Assembly (NCBI GenBank): GCA_017562135.1
Contig: QEYB01000448.1
Span: forward strand, 310,001-374,000
From: Dipylidium caninum
Taxonomy: Eukaryota > Platyhelminthes > Cestoda > Cyclophyllidea > Dipylidiidae
Direction of reading: 5' to 3'
Length of the DNA: 64,000 nucleotides
Position numbers and translations under genes: made by a program
The notes under the pieces: generated by a model
What the model saw: the letters and a program-made list of their open reading frames with translations, nothing else
What the model was told of the DNA's origin: nothing
The model's database searches: none
In this document: one piece after another, positions 32,101 through 44,100 of the stretch
Numbering within the stretch: position 1 is the stretch's first letter
How the letters are laid out: the number at the start of each line of letters is the position of its first letter

Positions 32101-35100
32101 GGAAGAGCTCAGGATGTTCACAGTGCTCGCCTGGAGGAACGGACAAAGGCATGAGAGCAGCTCTGACACGATCCCCTTCCCTTCACGTCGGGCTGAATTT
32201 GGGACTTTTGGAGGATTTATGATTCTCCAACCCCCTACGAAATCACTTTGTACCACTTTTCCCCCAATGATCCATTAACAAGGATGCAAGTTAACTCTTC
32301 CCACTTTCTATCTCCTCATCGGATCGAGATAACGCACAAAAAATTCAAATACACCTCATAATTTGGGCAATCAGCTTACCCGAAAATCCCCGCGGACACT
32401 CACAAAGGTAACCGCCAATTTTGTCCTTGCAGACACCTCCGTTTTGACATTTGTTGTATTCGCAGTCGTCCAGGTCTTCTGAGCAGTCCTTCCCGCCCCA
32501 TCCTTCGGGACACATGCACCTTGAGGGAGTTAACCGCGTGTCAGGTGTTAACTTACTTGAATCCCGTTAGCGTTTGCATCACACAGACTCCGTCGTTTTG
32601 GCATGGATTTTCGTCGACACAATACTGGAAGGCATTTTCGCAATGCTTGCCTTACGGGGGAGAGAGGAAAATGTGTTAAAAAGCGCAATTTCGCTCCAAT
32701 GTACGACTAAAGTTGAGTACAGTTGTCACTGATGACGCCATTTCGGGAATTGAGAGGGAGGGGAAATCACACCTCAGCGGTTTAACGGTTAGTTTAATGG
32801 TCAATGGCCACCGCCTTAGTTACCTCGAAATCCCGGCGCACATTCGCAGGTGAAGTTGTTCACACCATCTACGCAAACTCCACCATTTCTGCATACAACG
32901 TTTTGGCAGTCGTCAATATTCACACCACAAGTCGACCCCGTGAAGCCTAAGGGGCATTCACATCTAGATGGGAAAGAGAAAGTAAGTGTGAGGCATGAAA
33001 TCGGAGCTCTTCTGCACCCTCGCCTTACCTCGCTACTCAAATATTTAAGTAGTAGTGTTTTGTTTGTAGAGGCTGTAGCAGCATAAGTTTAGGTAGAAAA
33101 GGGGGAACTAAAGAAGTAGGCACCTGTAATGGCCAATCTCGTCAAGCACCCTGCAAGTTCCGCCATTTTCGCACGGTTTGCCAAAACAAGCGTCCATCTT
33201 GTTCTCACAGCGCTCCCCATAAAATGGGGTTTCGCAGGCACACTTGAATTCAACACCCGTGACCGCCTTGCATTCGCCTCCGTTGAGACAGGGCTTGTGG
33301 ACACAGGGATTACACTTGGCAACAATGTCAGATGAGTCGGTGGAGCAAGTGAAATTCTTGGGATTTGTGTGAAACACCGACTTGAACATCATATGAGTTG
33401 GTGTGGCGCAAATTGACACGCCGTTGTCCAAGTACTTCTGTCTGAAGAAGACGTGAAGCCAATGCAGATTGCAGTCGCAGTGAAGGGGATTTTGACCCAG
33501 CGCTCTGGAAAATTAGAAGGACTGATTACCCAGCTCAGAAAACGTAAATTCATGGTCCAAAGTGCAATAGCTCACAAATTGTTTATTTGCTCCAAGTCCC
33601 GAAAGTTCCCTTCACCAGAGTTTGAGATATCGTTGTTCTGGAGGATTCTAAGAGCATGGGGGCGGAGGTTAAACTTCCTTCAAAATAAGTCTACCAAACA
33701 GAAGCGCGATAAAATAATAATAAGCGAGGCGCCTCTCTCCCCATTACTCATCGCCTCCGGACTCACTCGTAAACACCTCAGCGAAGTTGCCTGAAGTGGC
33801 CTATACTTGAAGCACGACACAGCACGAGGTGAATATACACATCGAATGGGCCTTTTTTACTTGAAATAATCATCCGGCAATTGTGGCGATGAAATCCTAC
33901 CCCCAAACTTACGATTTTGGGCAGTGAGAGCAACGCCTAAACTTACAGGACTTTAAGTTGTTTCAGCCCTCTCAAGGCGTCGGGGTGGATGCACCTCAGT
34001 CCGTTGCCACTGAGCACCCTAAAAGGGAAAAAATGGGACAGTTGCTGCATCGCGGAGGCCACTCACAGCCACCGATCACATACAACGACTTCAGGTTGGG
34101 CAAATCCTTAAAGTTGTCGGCTGTAAGCTCGACAATTTGGTTGTGACTGAGGAGACTACAAGGGAAATAAAAGCGCCCCCATTTTTATTATCGCATTAAG
34201 ACCAAACTTCGTCTTTGAAGTGACCGAGGACTTACATTGTCTCCAGGCTCGTCAGGTGTCGAAGACGCTCAGAGTTAATTGCCCTTATTTCGTTGTGCTC
34301 TAAAAACCTGTAAAGGCACAAGGCTTTTACTGCCTGGAGAGGTTAGATTTAAAAGGCCTCAAAGTGCTATAACTTACAAATCTCGAGTGTCCGCGGGCAG
34401 ATTATTTGGAATTTCCTTTAGCGCTTTGCCGGAACAATCAACTCGTTGGTTCTTGCATGTGCACATGTCTGGACAAGATTTACTTGATTCGTCTGCGCTT
34501 TTCGAGCCTATAAAGAATAATTGTAGCGCGAAACATCAATCTAAGGGCAGTCTTGTTGATTTAGAACGTAATGTACAGCTGGTGATGTATCTGGTAGACC
34601 TGAAGACTTGTGGAGCAGCACGTACCTTCGGTGGCGCAACAATCAGTCTCACAAGGCGTCTCTGACGCGTCTCCTTCATGACAGCGAAAATCCGCGGCAG
34701 AAAGACTGGCGAGTGAGGCTCCTTTAAGACGAGGCGGACTGACGCAGGCGGGAGGCGACGGGGAGGCCATGACAAGCGCCTGATTCCGCTGCGTCCACTC
34801 ACCAAGCCAAGACAGTCCCGGTGTACACTTGAACGGATTGTCATCGAGGCTCCTGTCACACAAACCAACCGATCAGTAAAGGGGGCACGAAGATTCATGA
34901 AGTTGGTAGGATATTCAGACGGGTCCTAGCGTCGCTTATGACTTTTTATGGTAAGTTTAAAAGTACTGTCCGAAAAAAAACGAAAATACAGGCTATAGTA
35001 CACGATGAGATGATCGCGCGATTTCCCTTTCGCAGTTATTACGCGAAGGGGTGGAGAAGAGGGCATAGGCAACCCCCGGGTGCCTCCTTACCTATCCGAA

Positions 35101-38100
35101 CGACGCAGATTAATCCTAAAGGAGGAAGAATAAGTCGACCCTTTGTATTCGAGACCTTTTCCACTTGCGCGATCCATAAGCTCAGGAGGATTTATATTAA
35201 ATTTTAAGTGATATTTTTCAAGTGTTTTAATACGACATATATTTAAGAAAATGTGGATAAATAATAAAATCTTACAAATTCATATATTTTGCGTGGAAAA
35301 CATTAATACTGATGTTGTTTTACTAAATGTCGCACGAGAACTAATTACGGGATTCCATAGTCCTCGAAACCCATGTTTTCGAGATGATTTTGGCCAAATC
35401 AAGGATACATTTTAAGAGTTCTTTAAAACCATTTATATTCCAACAAAAGTATAAAAATGGCAAAATACCAAAAAATTTTCTTTTTTTTCTATCGATAAAA
35501 TCAGTATTTACTAATAGCATACCCTGTAATCAGTTTTCGTATAATATTTCGTAAAACAACACCCAAGATGCATTCGTGGATCTATTGCGACACGCAGCGC
35601 GGTAAGACGCTCCCTTCCGCCTCATCGAACCTCGACGTCCCTTTTGGTCCTTCCGGCAGCGCCTAAAGTTCCCCATTTAGTCAGATAGTTCGTCGAAACG
35701 CGGCGCAGACGCTCGCTCACGATTTTGGCGATGCGATCCTCTCAATTGCTCGTCAAGTCTTTTAAACCTCGTAAATGGCTGAGTGACGTTTCGCATTCTT
35801 GGCCTTTTTCTGGTTTACACACAATGTAAGAAGTGGTCAGGCAAATTTCTGCGCCGAACGAAAAAGCATTTTGAGCCGCCACCTGCACGATTTTCGCAGA
35901 AAAGAATTCGCCGATGCATGTTGGTCCGCACGATCAACACCACTCAGGTATTTTACACACTTTTCAATACAATCTTGGGCCTGTTGGCCGTTAATTCGCC
36001 TCCACCTCGTCGAAGTGCCGGTGTCGCCTCTCGCTGTCAGACAAGTAACAAAAATGCCTCGAGCTAAAGTGAGCCAAAATTTGGCTAAGACCGTGAGCCG
36101 AGCCGAGTCCACGAAGGTATTTCAGAGGGAAATATCTTCTCGCACATTGTAAGTAGGCCGATCGAGTTAAAAACAGACCGAAGCACCTTAGCACCATCGC
36201 TCGAGTTGGCACTTCGAATCGGCCGGACGTCCTACCGGCGTCGTTCCGCTGCAAAGGGTTAATCTTTTTCTCTTTCTTAAGTATTTGGCACAGGCAAGAG
36301 CTCATTTTTTGGCACAAAAAGCAATAAGTTGTGCGGCTTTACTTACACAAGTTTCAGCGATTTGATGTCGAGAGCCGACCTCCCAACGCATTGTATACGG
36401 TTGGAATGGAGTTGTCTAAAAGCTCACTCTGTCAAGTGCCGGCGACTTACAGTACTTTAAGTTTTGCCATCCCCGAAAACGTATCATTGCGAATACAGGC
36501 AAGTCGGTTGTGGTGAAGGGACCTAGGGAGATAGTCAGTCAGCCTACAGTCGCGCAAACTTACAGGACTTCCAACTTCTTGAGATGTGCAAAGTCTCCGT
36601 GATTCAACTCCTTTATAAAATTATGCTCCAAGTATCTGAAGGGCAAAGACAGGAGGGTGAAGTAAATACACACCTCGTTGGATTAGCCAAATTCCACCTC
36701 ACAGTTCTTACAATTCTTTCGTGTTCTCGGGAATTCCACCCGGAACTGACGTGAGACCCGCCTTCGTGCAGGCGACCTCGAGACTGGGTTCCGCGGTCTC
36801 CGCAGCCTCGAGTCGCAGAGCCGTGAAGGTGATCACGTCGTCGGCCGATCTCTGCACCCGATTTGGGAGTTGGGAGCATGTGCACGCCTTGGGACAATCC
36901 TGACTGACATCCAAGTCGTGCTGCGGCATGGACTGGTGCTGTAAAGCCGGGTCTTCGCCACAGCTGCGCTTTTTTTCCGTCTCCGCTACAAAACAATATT
37001 TGATTCTCTTGAACAAATTCCTTACACCCGTCCAAATAATCCACTTGGAGGAACGAAAAGCTGTCTGGAGGTTGAAAGTTCGAAATAGACACGATCCCCG
37101 GTAGGGTGAGAACTAATGCAGCTTCCAAGTGGAGAAGTTCGCCCATTCAGACGCGGAATCCGGTCGCAGAGCCACCTCTTGCGGGACGCTCACACGCAGA
37201 GCGGGCAAAGAAGTGCTTTAGAGGAGGCATAACCTGTCCTACGCGAGGCGATTCAACGCCGGCGGCATTTAGTGGCTGGCTTTTGAAGACCGTCCACGCA
37301 ACGTGGGAGGCGGTAGGAGGAGACACTCGCAATCACACACGCTCACCGAGTAGGAGTCTCAAAAAAGGGGTAAATTTTAGGGTGGAATCTTTGAAACGCG
37401 TGTGGAGCATAAGTAGTTAACAAAAGACGCAACTTTTTTTTCACTATTTATTATATTCAATTGCAATAACTTCCAACGGCATCTACAGCTTTCTGCAAAG
37501 TCATATGTGCCTATTTGAAAAAAAAGAGTTTTTTGTAGAGTTAATAGACGCTTCAATGTCTTTTATGCTGTCATTTTGATTATTGTATTTTCTTTTTGTT
37601 ATAACTAATTTATAATTACGAAAAATGGAATGATCACTCGGGGAAATAATGGACTAATGAGTAGGAAGGGTGCGGTGCAAATTTATACCGTAAAGAAGGT
37701 AATTTTCAACGGAAATTGCAGCTTTATGCAGGCGTCGTTTAGCATTATCATCACTCTCGCCTGCTCTTGCGATCGGTCGCTCATTTGGCACAAGTTGGTC
37801 CAGTTTTTTTTTCTCCAATTTAACATTTATCGCATGCAGATTTTGTTTTTAAGCCGAATCGCATGGGTGGTTATTTCCGAGCCAGCTTAGATCCCAAGTT
37901 CACGAATGTGTGCTCGGGTTGGATTCCCTGGTCGTCGTCAGCATGTGTCTGTGGCGAGGCGCCTTGACGACCCTCAAATTGCCCCATGGAAATTGTTGGA
38001 ACCAACATCGGGCACCTTTTTCATTAGTAGTGAATCCAACTCCGAATGCCTCATTAGCGCTTCTCGAAGTCTGTTGAGCCTCACTACGATACAATCTCAA

Positions 38101-41100
38101 CGCGTACAAGAAAAGTAGGTGCAAATCGCCTTTTTTATTGTCATCTGATTTCGACGGGAAATAAAGTAGAAATGGGGTACAAACAGAAACTCTCTTTTCT
38201 TAGTTTCCACCCTCGTGCTTCGTGGAAATCACTTAAAAAGCCTTAATTGTTGCCATTTTAATGATTTTACCCACTGCCCGCAATGTTGACAGCCTGCTTT
38301 AGGACGAGTCACCGTCTTGGATGTCACTTTATTTTTTTGCCCACAAACTCAGTCTGCGCACGATCCCCCACAGCCCTCGGATGAATCAGCCTGAGTAGAG
38401 AGAAAGCGGCGAAGGCGGTCGGTCGGTCGGAGGGACGGCCGGCCGACCGACTGGCGGGCCGGACGGAAGACACCAAACAGAATGAATTGGCCGATGGCGT
38501 GTGACCGAGATGCTGCGTGCCCAGCGCGCGCGTGCGTGCATGCGTCCGCGAGTGCGTGCGTGCGTGCATACGAGCGTGCGCTCGTGCGTGCGTGTGGCCG
38601 GGCGTTTGTAGGGGACACAGCTACCGTAAGGGCAAATGACAGCATCTCGTGGGTGTGACGGCAGGCGACCACCCACGACGCAGTGACAACCCACGTGATG
38701 ACAACTAAGGCAGCGCTCGACCGCCCAGCCTCGCGTGTAAGCATTCACACCCAGAAAAAAACACCGTTTGTAAGGCCGATCCCCCGGTTCCTGCGGGGCG
38801 GAAGGCGCCTCAGGAGCAGCCTCAGTGTGGGCACAAAACCCGACCGTTCAATGTTGAAGCTGTCACAAAGCGAGTGAATCCGCGGTGTTGGAGCACACGC
38901 GCGTGTTATCGGGGCCTGAATGGTAGCCTCCGCGTGGCTGCAGTTACTCACCGCCGGTTTCGAACTGGAGCAGCCTACGGAGCCACAGCTGAACTACTTT
39001 TGATCCAGGAACAATAATTCTACTTAAAGATATTCCAACTTCCTGCCGAATGCCTCTCTGCCTGACATTTCGTCGTCCTCTTCTTTGACAATCTCCGCGC
39101 AGAGTGTGAGGCAGAACCTCTTTTCACGGGAGAATGGGGAAAGAACAAATTCGGCCAAATTGCGATCGACTCGAGTTAACAAAGCATGTTTCACCCATCA
39201 AAGGGGCACTTTTTAGGCGATACACAGAAAAGATTTCGCAGAGGAAATATCTGAACTTGTCCACTTTGTTGACCATTTGTAAAAAGAGTGTCTTCTTTCT
39301 CCGCAACAATGGTAATAATGTGCCCAGGAGACTGGAGAAAGAGAGAGATTCGGAGAGTCGATATGATCCTCCTCAAAATGGGGGCGCCATTAGCTGCCAA
39401 ATACGAATGAATCGTGTCTTAAAATTAACTGCCCTGAAAGACCGAAAAAGGTTGCTTTAACCTCACTCGGGTCCAGTGAGGACAGAACTACGTCGTCCAC
39501 AGAAGTGAATGTCAGACGGAGGAGACGTGGTGAGGAGAGATTTCTCGCCAAGAACACGCAAAAACAGTCAAGCCGACTTGTAATCTTTTCAGCCGAAAAG
39601 CTCACGACGGTGGAGGTGGAGGCAAGCAATGGAAGGGTAGAGAAAAGGTGGTAGAACAACTCACAGCAGGGCTGAAGTTGGATGTCTCGCAGGTGTTGTC
39701 CCTTCAGTCGCGGGGGCGCGTAGCAAGTGGCCCACTGACTCCCGCCGGCCTCATTTTGTTTGAGAAACGCCGGCAGCCAGTGCAGACTGCAGTCACAGTT
39801 GAGCCGATTGTTTATGAGGTATCTGAAATGTTTCGAGGAAAGGATGGATTTCACGGACCAGTCGACAAAGTGGTTAATTGGTTTGACCTCGTCGATTCGG
39901 TCTCATGGCAATTTTGTCCCCATTTTTAAGTAAGAACCTCATCATGATGATCACGGGGGAACGAGATTTCTGTGTATCCCAGCAACACTTACTTACTTCA
40001 GCTGTCAGTGAATGCGTCAAGTGAACCAAAAAGACGTCTTCTCCGGGTTAAGGATGTAGATAAGTCGAGTTGAAGAGTGAGTGCCAAGAGAAGATGCTCG
40101 CATCTACAGCCTCATTCTGATGCAACTGCCAACGGTAGAGAAAGTCGCCTCTAAAATCGCTCTCGCGGTGGCTGACTGCCTTCCCCAAAACTCCGAGGCT
40201 GAACAATCAAAAGTGGGAGTGTCGGCAGCCCTACCCGTCGTCGGCTGGTCCGACAGTGACGGGCCAAACGCCAGGAGGGAGAAGCATCAGGCTCGGACCA
40301 GTGAAAACGCCGCCTGAGGTCGATCTTCTTGACTAATCGGCCTCACGAAGGGTGGCGCTGGAACCTCGGTGCTCTACTCGAGTGCTCACAACTCCTACGG
40401 ATTAGAATGCAAACTTTTGGGCCGCTTCACCGCTCTTCTTTACTTAAGACTGACTGACTACTCTCACTGACCTCTTCTTTTCTGACTCCGCCAAATTTTA
40501 GTCCCATGCTTTCTTTTAAATCTGCAGAACCGGTCATTCCGGATGCCGAGGAGCTGCCCGTCTTCACTTTCCCGTCAACACCGCCGCCCTCAAGTAAGAC
40601 TATGTTTTTTTACGAAATGCATTAAAGTAGCTCCCGAAGGAGTGTCAAAGTCGCCTCCCTCCACGTTAATGGTGGCATTGGCAGGCTGCCTCGTCTTCGT
40701 GGTTGAGAGCATCTGCTATTTTTACCCTAAAATGGTCTCTCACCGATCAACGGTCGTTTCGTGTGCCTGTCGTAGGCTTTCGGGCTCAGACGAGGGTCAC
40801 CTTCGCTTTTTTAGGCGCAGTCACTTCGGACACGTGGTCGTCTCCCGAATCTACGTGGCTCCCCGAAGAATGTACGTGCTTGTGATTAACCTTTCCTCCT
40901 GTTTTTTTCCTATTATTTAACATAGCGACACGCCAGCGGGGAGTAGCAGGCTGTTTTTTTCCTATGGTGCGACCGAGAACTCAGTGTTTGTCCCAACAGT
41001 CCCCTTGAGCAGTTCAAAAACTCCCTGTTTTGTATCAGGGCACACTTAGCACAATTTTAACCTCCTTTATCCCGGCCACCTCAATTTTGTAATCGCGTTG

Positions 41101-44100
41101 AGGGCTCGTAACTTTTGGTCTTTTCTAGTTTGGTCCGGACTGCCGCCGATTCCCGATGCCAACGTCACTCGCTCGGTCGACTATCCACGTAGGTGCTGCG
41201 TTCTCTGTGCCGGCAGGGCGCAGTGAAATCCACCTCTCCCACCACTTGTAAAAAAGACGGAAACAAGGAGGAACAAGCGAAACATGACTGGATGAAAGCG
41301 TTTCCCCACCCGCTGGGCGCGATGGAAGCGGTCTTGGGCCCGGCTCCGGCCTGCAGAGTCCTCACCACTTCCAGAGCTTTTGCCATTGTCTCGAGGAGAT
41401 CGTGGATGATGCAAGATAGACCGGCGCCGCTCAAGCACAAAAGATTAGAACGCGCCCCTAACGCTCCTCCTTAACTAAAGCCGCTTTTTTTCTGGCCCCG
41501 CCACCTTTGAGACCTCTATTTTCGTTCATTCCTCCAGAACCGGTCCTCCTGGATGCGTGGAAGCCGTCTAGTTGAGGACGAGCGTGGAACTCGGCAGAAA
41601 CCCTCGTTTAGTCAGTTCGTTAAAGGTGTAGACGGACCTACTAACGGCTTATAGGCTTTGTTTTGTTTAAAATAAATCATTGAATAAAGGAAAGACGACT
41701 TACAAATATCTCAACTGTTTTAAATTTGCGAAGGCGTCCTCCTCAATAGTGTCGATCACATTCTCCGAGAGGTGGCTAAAGGTCAAAAGAGCTCCCATAA
41801 GACTTCCAATGCCTAATCAAACCAGAAAATTACAATCCCATTCTTCCGTGCAAAAATCCTAATGCCCTAATCAAAAGCAATTACAATCCACTTCGTCGGT
41901 GGATGGTGGAGGAGGAGATGGGAGCAGCTTGAACGCCGGGATGGCAATTAAAGGCGGCACTGATATCCGCCAAATGTGCTACGGGAGGCGAGACCACCCA
42001 TAAGGGTGGAATGTCGAATCATGTTGACTGGTGTTAACAAATGTTAGCCACCACGGAGGAATGCCTTCTTCAACGCCATCCTTAGAGCCATTACACGACA
42101 ATCCTCGCCGCTCTCATCACATTACACCTCGTCGGGCTCACTCGAGCCCGGGTACAAGCTGGACGGGACTGGAGGGGGGGGGAAGGCTCCCACCCCTCCC
42201 CCGTCGGCCGAAGGGAACGGATCCGCCCATGTTTTGTGTGTGTGTGTGGTATGTTCACCGCTAATTCAAAGTCATGCTCTTCTCGTGTCTCTCATTCATG
42301 TCCGGTTGGACGTGGACGCTGGCGGATGGAGTAGATTGGTTAGAATTTCCTTTCCATTTCGATAATTTTTGTCCATTTTGATATCGAGGCGGAGGAAGAA
42401 GGGAACAACAACAGAGCAAAGTCGGAGATTTCTATTTCCCACCGCGAAAATTCAACACGAGGTCAAGTTCCGGTAAAAGTGGGCATGTTTTACATATTCT
42501 AACAGGGGGCGACTCACACAGATCTTGAGGAAAAAGACTCAGACCAACAAACCACGAAACCGATTTTCCCGGAGGAGGTCGACTTAAAATGTTACCGACT
42601 TGTTTTATGTCACACTCTCCTAACTTCCTGCCCTTCGTGTTAGCTTGGACTAAAACAACTCAAAATGTAGACAGCCAAATGTCCCAGTCTAGCAGAAGGA
42701 AAAGGGGGAAAAAAATAGCCTTCAATGAAAGTGTTGCCCTCGAGTAAAACATTTATTGCGACAGCAATGCCTAACGTAGGCTTTGTGGGCGAAGTGTGAC
42801 GGACACAACCACTTCCGAGGCGGTGTGGGCAGACTCGGCCATCAAACATGAAAATTCTGGTGTTATCGAGGCAACGAATTAGGCCAGGAAAAGGGACCGG
42901 AGTGGGCTCTTAGATTCCCACAAAATGTTCGTGGAAGTAATCCATAAAGACGGGATAAAAACCCACAGAATTCGGAGATTGAGAAGACCGTCGAAAAACT
43001 CTGCACCAATACAGGAGATGTTATTCTTTTGGAGGTACCTAAAATGGGAGAGGAAAGCGCAGTTTACTCGTTAGTGCCCACAGACGGTCCGTCAGTGCAG
43101 AAAGGGAGGAAGTACAGAATGGTGAGGGACGCGAGTCCGTGGAAGGTGGCCGGCGGGAGGGCGCGGATTCGATTGTCCGTGAGGTACCTAAGTGGAATGG
43201 AGAAAGTCCAGGGCTACGGTAGAGCGGACAAACGACGCTGACATGTGGACGCTGGTGTCGGTTAAACTCACAGGGAGGACAGACGATGGAGGCCGGCGAA
43301 GGCATGCGGTGAGATCTCCGTTATCCTGTTGCCCTCAAGGTTGCTAAGGGAAAAGAATAGGCTCGTACTCGAAATGTTGTCGTCCGGTTAAGGAAAAAGT
43401 GGCCGGTAAACTACGAGGCTGGGTGTGAGGGAGGGGGATTTCAAGACGGTGGCGGAGTTGACCGCCTCACAAACTACGTCCTTAGTGAAATCGCTGGAAA
43501 CTATGGAACGGGAGTTGATTAAAAAGAGAAGGGCGACGATTAAGCAAGGCACATTTGTCTTTTTGGAAAACGCCTCATTTATAGACTTAATGTACGGCTC
43601 AAAGTCTTTTATAACATCCTTTCGGTTATTGTAGCCTCTCCTCTTAAAAATACTTCGTAAGGGTGAAATAGAGTTAATCCGGGCGATGAATGTGCGGATG
43701 TAGTAAAATGTCACGTTGCCGATTGAGCAATGCCGGTTGTTTCCTCCTCTCCGTAACTTTCTTCTTCCACATGCGGTCAAGTAGACGCACGGCAACAAGA
43801 GGACTTCGTCGCTATTAGTGATTTCGCCCGGTTGTCCGAGGCAAGGAACCACTGGGTTCATGCATTTGCCATTCCACCATCTGGTAAACACAACTTTTTT
43901 GTTGACATTTCGGCTTATAAGTGTGTCTTCTTATTTTCCCACTTCCCTGATCACTTTCACTTATCATAGACAATCCACTTTCCGCGTATTGCGGAAGAAG
44001 CGACGAAGATGAGCAATTTACTCCTCCCCCGCTCGGTCGCCTGTAGTTGCGTCAGTTCGTACGACCGGAGATTTGAGTCCACTTTGTTTCCTTCACGTAT

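Larger units (their letters stand above)
36986..39664 (-). other. Slit intron between D2 C-cap and D3 N-cap
   Basis: 2.7 kb. It contains a full repeat-family copy (37384-38208) and a very CpG-rich alternating purine-pyrimidine stretch (about 38410-38600). No gene was recognised. Confidence 0.55.
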
